14,750 nucleotides of DNA, from positions 1 to 14,750 of the forward strand of contig JAIXVO010000028.1 of assembly GCA_027482985.1 (NCBI GenBank), read 5' to 3'. The DNA is from Cyanobacteriota bacterium (GTDB lineage Bacteria; Cyanobacteriota; Cyanobacteriia; Leptolyngbyales; Leptolyngbyaceae). Both the position numbers and the translations under genes were made by a program. Position 1 is the stretch's first letter. Every line of letters starts with the position of its first letter. The notes under the pieces were generated by a model. That model saw only the letters and a list, made by a program, of their open reading frames with translations. It did not search any database and had not been told where the DNA came from. Positions 8,101 to 13,930 of the stretch are shown one piece after another.

Positions 8101-8701
8101 ATTCGTGGCGCAAGCGATCTCGCACTGCGGCTCGTTGGGGTTCAAAATACTGAGCCGGACGACCGCAGTAAATTACCTGACCCCGTTCAGGGGGCAACTG
8201 AAATAAAGTTCGCAGCAAGTCCAAATTGTTTTGGGATACCGCAACGACAGCTCTTGCTTGCTCAAAAGTAGTTCTAATCTGCTGCAAAACAGGCGTTGGG
8301 TCTACTTCAGCGGAAAAATGATGAGACAAGCTGGGAGCCACAAAACCAATCACCATCAAAAAAGGAATTTTCAACGCGATCGCCACTTGTTTCGCGGCAA
8401 AATTCGACAAGGGGCAGCCATCGCTGAACAGAATCAAGTCTGGACGCTGTGCCTCCAAGACTTCCCGCGCCAGGGTGGTGTCCTCAAAGGTACGTTGAAA
8501 GTCTGCCATCGTGTCGAAGGGCAACCAGTGATGGTAAATGCCGACCTGCTGTTGGGCGGTGAGTAACGGATTCTCCCGCGCACTCTGCACCACGGTCACG
8601 CGATCGCCCCGTTGCGCCAGAGCCATTGCGATCGTGTGGTTGTATTGAGCAATCCCACCCACCCCCGGCTCATCGGTATAGATCAAAATATGCTGACTCA
8701 T
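5180..8701 (-). CDS. Five-part GT4 glycosyltransferase / double methyltransferase fusion
   Basis: This 1173-residue protein has several enzyme units. Residues 1 to about 390 are a GT4 (GT-B fold) glycosyltransferase: GVGGIAQYN at 13-21, FTAARLEPIKG at 211-221, and the donor-site SEAEGLPFAIMEAMAKG at 291-307. Residues about 440-605 are a class I methyltransferase: ALEIGCWVGWSA at 465-476, FIDGDHE at 541-547, IVFHDL at 568-573. Residues about 680-735 resemble a TPR pair (YVKGDWETAKRQFQKVLTVNP). Residues about 765-960 are a TylF/MycF-type O-methyltransferase: VVECGSYRGG at 787-796, DTFAGMPDP at 819-827, HADGDWYEST at 894-903, IDDYGHW at 922-928; the acidic residues fit the metal site of that family. 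Residues about 970-1173 are unassigned. The start at 8701 follows the SD AGGAGA (8710-8715) by 8 bases. The frame stays open to 8872, but that extension translates repeat DNA. The likely role is building and O-methylating a surface glycan. Confidence 0.86.
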   Translation of the reverse strand: MSQHILIYTDEPGVGGIAQYNHTIAMALAQRGDRVTVVQSARENPLLTAQQQVGIYHHWLPFDTMADFQRTFEDTTLAREVLEAQRPDLILFSDGCPLSNFAAKQVAIALKIPFLMVIGFVAPSLSHHFSAEVDPTPVLQQIRTTFEQARAVVAVSQNNLDLLRTLFQLPPERGQVIYCGRPAQYFEPQRAAVRDRLRHELQLPEEAILGFTAARLEPIKGYQYQLEAMLQLRQSPEFARLHLAWAGAGQLQSWLAQNVQAHELGDRIHFLGMRWDIAEWLDAIDLFVLPSEAEGLPFAIMEAMAKGVPVIASAVSGIPEALGETGYLIPDPTVDPQTTVQALVKAWQALIGNAPLRSNMGLAERQRAMQLFQETRMVAETLNVIERSLLPAGDYVSPGLAIVRPDAAFPHKVVADPATSTWTYLRREIPHNWYVDQRQPIIGFLSRDEAHILYNLALPLAGQPALEIGCWVGWSACHLALAGVNLDVVDPLLARPEILATVESSLTAAGVRDRVNLVPGSSPDAVHQLAQQAQRQWSLIFIDGDHEAGGPLADAIACAQYAAPDALIVFHDLASPDVSAGLDYFRQQGWQTLVYQTMQIMGIAWRGQVQPIEHHPDPGVNWTLPDHLQGYTVSGQPPATAPIHLEPLEQWLQILSTLTLPPLPAIAPALAARQQLPDTLQQAQTAYVKGDWETAKRQFQKVLTVNPASAIAHAHLSTLWRSQDLAQSIRHHALAQSAHTLTVPAQDAEFLALWEIVQPFTLLSQARLFSLYSLTKQICLDDIPGDVVECGSYRGGAAAVMATVIQRYSLRPRQVCACDTFAGMPDPTPVDRHDGILANETGYGAGTLVAPIADYLEQICQILGVSDIVVPMPGLFAATLPSLRSEVAAIALLHADGDWYESTLDIFTHLYDRVVADGFIQIDDYGHWQGCRQAVHEFERQVNAVFPLRWLDYTGVWCRKTDPADANGNYGRSLWLLAQTASLQPSPNAKRLWQVLLNLLPGLVAAETALIELGTDPAVYDRTMTDASAALDPQLPNLDPDSLHWVVFPDWHQPEAMLLADLVTLLRFVITHPDRDRLSLLLVSDVDSDELELALAAASLHLFETETFDFDDYEPAIAFTPALTTSQWQTLAPLLIGHLRLAHEDQAAVAPFASAIAQLNPADPDLQVVHLRH

Positions 8702-8709
8702 CGCGCTTG

Positions 8710-8715
8710 TCTCCT
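8710..8715 (-). promoter_or_regulatory. Ribosome binding site of the large glycosyltransferase fusion
   Basis: On the minus strand AGGAGA lies 8 bases before the ATG at 8701. It decides the start over the in-frame ATG at 8872, whose reading would pass through three repeat units and give a basic, low-complexity leader before MSQHILIYTD. Confidence 0.7.
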
Positions 8716-8723
8716 GACTTCTA

Positions 8724-8906
8724 CCTTGTCCCCGGCGAGACGTGCCATTGGCACCGTCTCTACGATGTTGTGCCCTTGTCCCCGTGAGACGTGCGATCAG
8801 CACCTTCTCTACAATGTGCCCTTGTCCCCGGTGAGATGTGGGCACGATCCCGTCTCTATATCGTCCATTCATCCCCGGCGAGACGTGCGATCGGCACCGT
8901 CTCTAC
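8724..8906 (-). repeat. Tandem array of four inverted-repeat units
   Basis: Four units begin at about 8724, 8774, 8820 and 8868, a period of 46-50 bp. On the plus strand each reads roughly CCTTGTCCCCGGCGAGACGT, a short loop, then GGCACCGTCTCTAC. They have the opposite orientation to copies A, B and C. Units 1, 2 and 4 fold through GAGACGTGC(C) against (G)GCACCGTCTC with one unpaired base. Unit 3 is diverged and its stem is broken. The loops differ: ATT in unit 1, a GATC-containing core in units 2 and 4. The spacers (GATGTTGTGC, AATGTGC) are related too, so the repeated unit is longer than the palindrome. The array sits in the 5' region of the large fusion gene. Confidence 0.82.
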
Positions 8907-8911
8907 CCGAT

Positions 8912-8973
8912 TCTCCTGACTTCTGACTCCTGACTTCTTCTTCCTTCCTTCCCCTCCCTCCCTATTTCTCTCA
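8912..8973. repeat. Pyrimidine-rich tract with short direct repeats
   Basis: The plus strand is mostly C and T. It begins with reiterated CTCCTGACTT-like words (CTCCTGACTTCTGACTCC) and continues as CTTC/CCTT runs to about 8973. A further CTCCTGACTT lies at 8711-8720 on the other side of the array. Read on the minus strand this is a purine tract leading into GTAGAGACGGTGCC, the same order as at 352-416. With the array it accounts for the 353-bp gap between the large fusion gene and the L33 gene. Confidence 0.6.
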
Positions 8974-8979
8974 AATCCA

Positions 8980-9009
8980 TTGCCCAAATGAGAACCCTTA
9001 TGAAATAAT
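8980..9009 (+). promoter_or_regulatory. Possible promoter for the L33 gene
   Basis: TTGCCC at 8980-8985 and AATAAT at 9004-9009 are 18 bases apart and resemble sigma-70-type -35 and -10 boxes. They lie about 45 bases before the L33 ATG, in the first non-repetitive DNA after the pyrimidine tract. The match is partial and the call is inference. Confidence 0.3.
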
Positions 9010-9047
9010 GGAAGACTGTGTCTTATTGTGTTTCAAAAGCTGGGCTG

Positions 9048-9052
9048 AAGGA
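9048..9052 (+). promoter_or_regulatory. Ribosome binding site of the L33 gene
   Basis: AAGGA ends two bases before the ATG at 9055. It is a close but recognisable Shine-Dalgarno, and the following reading frame begins [10 protein letters not shown] as expected for cyanobacterial L33. Confidence 0.5.
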
Positions 9053-9054
9053 TT

Positions 9055-9249
9055 ATGGCTAAGGCTAAAGATGTACGGATTATCATCACGTTAGAGTGTA
9101 CAGAATGTCGCACTAACCCAGACAAGCGCTCTCCAGGCGTTTCGCGCTACACCACCAAGAAGAATCGACGGAATACGACGGCTCGGATTGAGTTGAAGAA
9201 ATTCTGCCCCCACTGCAATAAGCATTCGGTTCACAAAGAGATTAAGTAG
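9055..9249 (+). CDS. rpmG: 50S ribosomal protein L33
   Basis: This 64-residue, strongly basic protein has the usual cyanobacterial/plastid L33 features: an N-terminal [18 protein letters not shown], the central [19 protein letters not shown], and a C-terminal [13 protein letters not shown]. Two CxxC pairs (CTEC at 15-18, CPHC at 50-53) suggest the zinc-binding (C+) form. L33 is part of the large ribosomal subunit. It is followed by rpsR after 142 bp, a gene order common in cyanobacteria and plastids. Confidence 0.97.
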   Translation: MAKAKDVRIIITLECTECRTNPDKRSPGVSRYTTKKNRRNTTARIELKKFCPHCNKHSVHKEIK

Positions 9250-9391
9250 GACGGCAGTGAGTCCGGCAACGGGCAATGGGAACGGGTTGAGCCTGTCCCA
9301 CTGTGCTGACGATCGCCAGCCTGACCTTTGACTCAGTGGCTGATCCCCCCAATTACTAACCACCATTCATTTTTCATTACTGTTTCCCACC

Positions 9392-9607
9392 ATGACTTAC
9401 CTTCGTCGCCGTGTTTCTCCCATTAAGCCGGAAGAACCCATTGATTACAAAGATGTTGATTTGCTGCGGAAATTTATCACCGAACGGGGTAAAATTCTGC
9501 CCCGCCGGATAACGGGCTTAACCGCTAAGCAACAGCGGGATCTGACGCAAGCCATCAAACGTGCCCGCATTCTGGCTCTGTTGCCGTTCATCAATAAAGA
9601 AGGTTAA
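9392..9607 (+). CDS. rpsR: 30S ribosomal protein S18
   Basis: This 71-residue protein shows the S18 core: [20 protein letters not shown], then [20 protein letters not shown] and [11 protein letters not shown]18 binds 16S rRNA with S6 on the small-subunit platform. The length is normal for cyanobacteria. No Shine-Dalgarno precedes the ATG (TTTCCCACC), so initiation may depend on an unstructured leader. The 142-bp gap after L33 has only weak short dyads and no recognised leader motif. The RNase gene follows after 21 bp. Confidence 0.97.
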   Translation: MTYLRRRVSPIKPEEPIDYKDVDLLRKFITERGKILPRRITGLTAKQQRDLTQAIKRARILALLPFINKEG

Positions 9608-9628
9608 TTCGGTGGCTGGCAATACCCC

Positions 9629-11623
9629 ATGGAGAAGGGCACTTTAGTTGAATTTCGAGCGGGGAGCGATCGCCGCTTGGGCGTGATCGACCGTCCAGAA
9701 GGTAAGAAGCATTGGATTGCGATCGATGAACGGGGGCAATCCTATACGTTGCATCCCCGCGAAATTTTGTTTGAAATTTCCGGTGAATCCTTTCAACCCA
9801 AGCAAATTCAGGCATTCCTGCAACAAGTTCAGCCATTTCTTGATCCCAGCAGCCTGGAAGTTGCCTGGGAAATTTTGGTGGAAGATGCCGCTGCGGTCAC
9901 GCCAGCGGAAATGGCGATGCTGCTGTTTTCAGATCAAAGTCCGCCCCTCTGTTATGCAGCGCATTTGTTGTTGGCCGATGACAAGCTGTACTTCAAACTG
10001 AAGGGCGATCGCTACGAACCCCGCGCCAAAAATCAGGTGAACGAGCTGAAACACCAGCTGGCGATGGAGGTGCAGCGACAACAGGAATGGCAGGGTTTTA
10101 TCGATCGCATTCAGCAAGCTTTGGCGCAAGCATCCGTCGAGTGGTCGCCCAGCGATCGCCTCCGGCTGGAAGCTCTAGAACGCTTTGCCGCTTTGGGTGA
10201 CGAAGCCAGCCACAAGGCACCTGCCCTGGAAACCCTGTTACACTTAAAGCGATCTGAAACACCGCAGGCAGCGTTTCAACTTCTGGTTGATCTGGGATTG
10301 TGGGCATCTCACGAGAACCTGTATCTGCGCCGTAGTCAAGTTCCTATTCAGTTTCCACCCAAGGTATTGGAAGTGGCGCATCACCGCTTAGACTCGCCGC
10401 CGGATGATCTGGACGTTCATCGGTTAGACCTGACTCACCTCAAGGTCTATACGATTGACGATGAGAGTACGCGGGAAATTGATGATGGGTTGAGTCTAGA
10501 AATTTTGCCGGATGGTCGCCAGCGCCTCTGGGTACATATTGCTGACCCCACGCGCTGGGTGTTGCCGGGAGATGAACTAGACCTGGAAGCCCGCCGCCGC
10601 AGCACGACGATTTATTTGCCCACGGGCATGATCCCGATGTTTCCGCCGGAACTGGCGACGGGACCCATGAGTTTGGTGCAGGGGCGACTCTCCTGTGCCC
10701 TCAGTTTTGGCGTGGTGTTGCAGGAGTCGGGCGACATTGACGAATATACAATTCATGCCAGCCAGATTAAGACCACCTATCGGCTGACTTACGCTGATGT
10801 GGACGAAATGCTGGAGTTGGGCGTGCAGGGCGAGAGTGAACTGGAGGCGATCGCACATTGGGCGCTGGTACGGCGCGAGTGGCGATCGACGCAGGGAGCC
10901 ATCAGCATTAATATGCCGGAGTCCTCCATCAAGGTGCAAGACGACGAGATCACGATCGAAGTCCTGGATAACTCCATCTCGCGCCAACTGGTCGCCGAAA
11001 TGATGATTCTGGCTGGGGAAGTCGCCGCTCGCTATGGACAGGCACACGAATTACCGATCCCCTTCCGGCATCAATCTCAACCGGAACTACCCTCGGAAGA
11101 AGAACTGATCCGCTTACCCGCTGGCCCCGTCCGCTCCTGTGCCATCCGGCGCTGTATGCCGCGCAGTGAGATGAGCATTACCCCCGCCCGCCATGCCAGT
11201 TTGGGCCTCGATACCTATACCCAAGTGACTTCGCCCATCCGCCGCTACAGTGATTTGCTCACCCATTTTCAACTTAAAGCCCATCTGCGCGGCGATCCCC
11301 TGCCGTTCTCAGTGCCGCAGATGCAGGAATTAACGATGAGCATCAGCAGTACCGTCCAGGAAGCCGTCTCGGTGGAACGGCAAACGAATCGCTATTGGGG
11401 GCTAGAATATCTGCGCCGCTTGCCGAATGAGATCTGGCACGCATTAATGTTGCGCTGGTTGCGGGAACACGAAAACCTGGGACTGGTGTTGCTGGAAGAT
11501 TTGGGGCTGGAACTGGCGATGCGATTTAACCGGGATGTCGTTCCGGGCGATCGCCTGCAACTGCGGGTCAGTCTGGCCGATCCCCGGCAAGATATTATTC
11601 ACTTTGAAGAAGTCGTGGCGTAA
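9629..11623 (+). CDS. Exoribonuclease of the RNase II/R (RNB) family
   Basis: This 664-residue cytosolic 3'-5' exoribonuclease would act on mRNA and other RNA. The N-terminal about 70 residues (LVEFRAGSDRRLGVIDRPEG) look like the small RNA-binding barrel of cyanobacterial family members. The RNB catalytic domain has YTIDDESTREIDDGLS at about 274-288 and HIADPTRWVLPGDELDLEAR soon after. YTQVTSPIRRYSDL at 530-543 is the conserved closing block of the RNB domain. The C-terminal part ending DRLQLRVSLADPRQDIIHFEE looks like a divergent S1 domain. Against E. coli RNase II (Asp201, 207, 209, 210), the matching residues appear to be Asp277, Glu283, Asp285 and Asp286. Length is close to that of the RNase II/R-like protein of Synechocystis. 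It probably shares a transcript with rpsR (21 bp upstream) and perhaps the next gene (27 bp downstream). II and R types cannot be separated here. Confidence 0.93.
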   Translation: MEKGTLVEFRAGSDRRLGVIDRPEGKKHWIAIDERGQSYTLHPREILFEISGESFQPKQIQAFLQQVQPFLDPSSLEVAWEILVEDAAAVTPAEMAMLLFSDQSPPLCYAAHLLLADDKLYFKLKGDRYEPRAKNQVNELKHQLAMEVQRQQEWQGFIDRIQQALAQASVEWSPSDRLRLEALERFAALGDEASHKAPALETLLHLKRSETPQAAFQLLVDLGLWASHENLYLRRSQVPIQFPPKVLEVAHHRLDSPPDDLDVHRLDLTHLKVYTIDDESTREIDDGLSLEILPDGRQRLWVHIADPTRWVLPGDELDLEARRRSTTIYLPTGMIPMFPPELATGPMSLVQGRLSCALSFGVVLQESGDIDEYTIHASQIKTTYRLTYADVDEMLELGVQGESELEAIAHWALVRREWRSTQGAISINMPESSIKVQDDEITIEVLDNSISRQLVAEMMILAGEVAARYGQAHELPIPFRHQSQPELPSEEELIRLPAGPVRSCAIRRCMPRSEMSITPARHASLGLDTYTQVTSPIRRYSDLLTHFQLKAHLRGDPLPFSVPQMQELTMSISSTVQEAVSVERQTNRYWGLEYLRRLPNEIWHALMLRWLREHENLGLVLLEDLGLELAMRFNRDVVPGDRLQLRVSLADPRQDIIHFEEVVA

Positions 11624-11650
11624 GCTGGTCAGAAAGTCCTCTGATTAGTT

Positions 11651-12676
11651 ATGAATCGACAACGCTTCAAGGTCGCGACCTTTAATCTCTATAATCTGGT
11701 GTTGCCGAATGTCGTGTATTACGGAGATCGCCAGTACAGCCCGGAACAGTTTGCCCGCAAAAAGCTGTGGATTGCGGGACAACTCGCGGCCATGAATGCC
11801 GATATTGTGGGGTTTCAAGAGGTGTTTCAGATTGAGGCGTTGCAGCAAGTGTTGGCCGAAAGTCGGCTGTATGCGAAGGCCAAGATTATCGCCCCACCGC
11901 GTACTGGGGATGGCCCGATTGTGGCGATGGTCTCCCGGTTGCCCGTGTTGCGGCATCGCGTGTACGAAGTGTTTCCGCCAGAAGCGAAACTGTTGTTCGA
12001 TGGGGTCGAAATTCCGATTCAGCGCTTTTCTCGCGCCGTTCTCGCGGTCGATATCGCCCTCACGGAGACGTTGGAATGTACTGTCTTTGTCGTGCATCTC
12101 AAATCAAAACGCCCCATGATTCCCGATGATGTCGATCGCCATGATCCGCTGGAACGAGCCAAAGGGCAGGCGCGATCGCTGATTCAACGCGCCGGAGAAG
12201 CGATCGCGGTGCGGGTGATTTTGATGGAATTCTTGAAGAACCGCAACTATCCCGTCATCCTCATGGGCGACATTAACGATGGTGGGCAGGCGGTCACCTC
12301 CCAAATCCTGTCGGGCGAAGCCCCGTTTCGCTACAGCCCGTTTGAGTCCAAACAACGCACCTGGGATGTGTTGCTCTATAACGTGAAGGACTTGCAAGCG
12401 CGGCGCAGTTTTACCGATTACTACTACACCCACATCCACAATGGGTATTACGACAGCCTCGATCACATCATGGTGAGTCAGGAATTTGTTGCCGAAAATC
12501 CGCACCATGTGGGCCGTGTGGGCTATGTGTCAGTGCTGAATGATCATCTGGTGGATGACACCCTCAGCCGCAACGGCGTGGAACCCTGGCAATCCGATCA
12601 TGGGCAGGTGGTGGCGGCGATCGAACTCAAGCGGGGTGAGGAAAAAGACCCCATGCCAGCGTCGGGGCAAGTTTGA
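11651..12676 (+). CDS. Endonuclease/exonuclease/phosphatase (EEP) family protein
   Basis: This 341-residue protein of the DNase I-like EEP superfamily uses divalent metal to cut phosphodiester or phosphate bonds. Visible catalytic blocks are TFNLYNL at 10-16 (metal-site Asn), GFQEV at 54-58 (metal-binding Glu57), a central HLKS, MGDIND at 205-210 (Asp207 and Asn209), LDHI in the later part, and SDHG at 315-318 (general-base His317). No signal peptide is seen, so it is probably cytosolic. Family substrates range from DNA and RNA to phospholipids and phosphoinositides, and the sequence does not settle which. It starts 27 bp after the RNase stop on the same strand, so a linked role in nucleic-acid turnover is possible but unproven. 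It ends before a 176-bp non-coding gap. Confidence 0.88.
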   Translation: MNRQRFKVATFNLYNLVLPNVVYYGDRQYSPEQFARKKLWIAGQLAAMNADIVGFQEVFQIEALQQVLAESRLYAKAKIIAPPRTGDGPIVAMVSRLPVLRHRVYEVFPPEAKLLFDGVEIPIQRFSRAVLAVDIALTETLECTVFVVHLKSKRPMIPDDVDRHDPLERAKGQARSLIQRAGEAIAVRVILMEFLKNRNYPVILMGDINDGGQAVTSQILSGEAPFRYSPFESKQRTWDVLLYNVKDLQARRSFTDYYYTHIHNGYYDSLDHIMVSQEFVAENPHHVGRVGYVSVLNDHLVDDTLSRNGVEPWQSDHGQVVAAIELKRGEEKDPMPASGQV

Positions 12677-12722
12677 CAGGACGCAAGCTAACGGGCGAGC
12701 GATCGCCGCAAAACCCGTCCTG
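12677..12722 (+). terminator. Possible terminator-like stem-loop after the EEP gene
   Basis: CAGGACG at 12677-12683 pairs perfectly with CGTCCTG at 12716-12722. Inside, GGCGA at 12694-12698 can pair with TCGCC at 12703-12707 around a HIP1-like core. There is no T-run directly after, so it is not a classical intrinsic terminator. It might end the rpsR-RNase-EEP transcript or protect its 3' end. The rest of this gap is AT-rich (T-run at 12768-12782) with the dyad at 12797-12829. Confidence 0.35.
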
Positions 12723-12796
12723 GACAACAAACTTTCAATCTTAGCAACACCCCTGGTTCTTATTTCTTTCTTATTTTTTTTATAGATTTGGGCAGT

Positions 12797-12829
12797 ACAG
12801 TGTCCAATGATTCTATTCATTAACACTGT
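12797..12829 (+). promoter_or_regulatory. 33-bp near-perfect dyad just upstream of the secreted-protein ribosome binding site
   Basis: ACAGTGT at 12797-12803 is the exact reverse complement of ACACTGT at 12823-12829. Nested inside, AATGA at 12806-12810 matches TCATT at 12817-12821, with a 6-base loop. The inner and outer pairs are offset by one base, so an RNA stem would have a small bulge. The Shine-Dalgarno AAAGGAG follows at 12834-12840. A weak promoter-like pair (TTGGGC at 12788-12793, TTCTAT at 12811-12816, spacing 17) overlaps it. It may be a protein operator or a 5'UTR hairpin controlling translation. Confidence 0.5.
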
Positions 12830-12852
12830 GGTGAAAGGAGTTGAGGTCGTTT

Positions 12853-13917
12853 ATGACTCAATTAAAAGCAATTTTAAGTGCAGGTGTGATGACGATCGCA
12901 TCAGTGGCGATCGTTGCTCCAGCCAGCGCCCAACCCGTTCCAGAAGCGTCGGTGAATGCCTGCATTCAGCGCACTGCTGAAGCGATGGTCGTACCCGCGC
13001 GGGATATTCGGATGACCAATGCCGGACCTGTTGACGTGAAGGGGGTTCGCACCTTATCGATGCGCAATATGGTCACTGGCCAAACTGCCGATTGTCAGGT
13101 GAATATGATTGATGCGTTTGTCCTGGATGTCAGGCTCACGTCTAATCCCGCTCCACGACCGCCGCAGACGGTACCCCAAGCCTCGATTAATGCTTGTATT
13201 CAGCAAACGGCGGAAGCGATGGTGGTGGCAACTCGTGATATTGAGTTAGTCAATGCGGGGCCGATTAGTGCGGAGACTGGGGTCTCGACCTTGAATATGC
13301 GGAATCGGGTGACTGGGCAAACTGCCACCTGCCGCGTTAATACCATCACCAATACGGTGATCGCCGTCCAACTGGGCGGACCAACCACACCGCCGCCGCA
13401 GCGACCGCCGCAAACAGTGCCCCAAGCCTCGATTGATGCCTGTATTCAGCGCACGGCGGAATCGATGGTGGTGGCGACCCGCGACATTGAGTTTGTCAGT
13501 GCGGGGCCGATTAGTGCCGAGAGTGGGATGGTGACGTTAAGTCTGCGGAATCGGGTGACCCGGCAAACCGCCACCTGCCGCGTCAATACCACCACCAATA
13601 CGGTGGCCTCCGTGCAACTGGGTGGCCCCACCCCGCCGCCTAATCAGGGTCGTCCGGTGCCGCCCACCGACCCAATGGCGCGGAATTGTCAGGCGAATGT
13701 GGGGAACAAGATCCGGCGATCGTATGGCGGCATTCAACAAATCAATTTCCTTTCGGATACCACTCGCGCCTTTCCGATTTCGAATACGCAAGAAAGCATT
13801 CGGGGTGAGGGGCAGTTCCGGCAGGGTGGGCCCAATTGGACTCCGTTTATCTATAATTGCACCGTCAATAAGCGGACGGGGAATGTTGAACGGGCAACCT
13901 TTAATGTGCTTCGATAA
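12853..13917 (+). CDS. Secreted protein of four cysteine-paired modules
   Basis: This 354-residue protein has a clear signal peptide (MTQLKAILSAGVMTIASVAI, cleavage likely after APASA at about 22-26), so it is exported to the periplasm or outside. The mature part has modules at about 30-95, 108-175, 190-257 and 275-354, each with one cysteine pair: 37/81, 115/160, 197/242 and 279/336. Modules 1-3 share ACIQ(R/Q)TAE(A/S)MVV, RDI, NAGP or SAGP, RN(M/R)VT and QTA(D/T)C. The fourth is diverged but keeps the helix-then-strand order, ending YNCTVNKRTGNVERATF. Proline-rich linkers (TTPPPQRPPQ and similar) separate them. I do not recognise a family with a known function. ATG at 12853 is preferred over the in-frame TTG at 12841, because AAAGGAG abuts that TTG and MTQLK begins a normal signal peptide. 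Confidence 0.82.
   Translation: MTQLKAILSAGVMTIASVAIVAPASAQPVPEASVNACIQRTAEAMVVPARDIRMTNAGPVDVKGVRTLSMRNMVTGQTADCQVNMIDAFVLDVRLTSNPAPRPPQTVPQASINACIQQTAEAMVVATRDIELVNAGPISAETGVSTLNMRNRVTGQTATCRVNTITNTVIAVQLGGPTTPPPQRPPQTVPQASIDACIQRTAESMVVATRDIEFVSAGPISAESGMVTLSLRNRVTRQTATCRVNTTTNTVASVQLGGPTPPPNQGRPVPPTDPMARNCQANVGNKIRRSYGGIQQINFLSDTTRAFPISNTQESIRGEGQFRQGGPNWTPFIYNCTVNKRTGNVERATFNVLR
13163..13630 (+). repeat. Intragenic tandem duplication (246-bp period)
   Basis: Modules 2 and 3 of the secreted protein are alike in DNA as well as protein. GCCTCGATT recurs at 13180 and 13426 (246 bp, 82 codons apart), and words such as GCGGGGCCGATTAGTGC and GCCACCTGCCGCGT are identical in both. Module 1 is offset from module 2 by 234 bp (78 codons) and is more diverged. 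This points to a later duplication creating modules 2 and 3. Confidence 0.75.
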
Positions 13918-13930
13918 TCCGTGAATGATG

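Noticed and set aside
5180..8701. Macrolide or similar natural-product cluster, suggested by the TylF-type domain
   Set aside because: No polyketide or peptide synthetase, deoxysugar or export genes are present. The fusion with a glycosyltransferase fits surface glycan work better.
8702..8872. 57-residue in-frame N-terminal extension of the large fusion, starting at 8872
   Set aside because: It translates three of the repeat units into basic, low-complexity sequence, while an AGGAGA ribosome binding site and the normal GT4 start MSQHILIYTD lie at 8701.
8724..8906. CRISPR array
   Set aside because: Spacers are 7-11 bp and related to each other, units are themselves palindromic and vary inside, and there are no cas genes.
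9091..9366. Minus-strand 91-residue open frame across L33 and the following gap
   Set aside because: It overlaps the conserved L33 gene, has no ribosome binding site and no family features.
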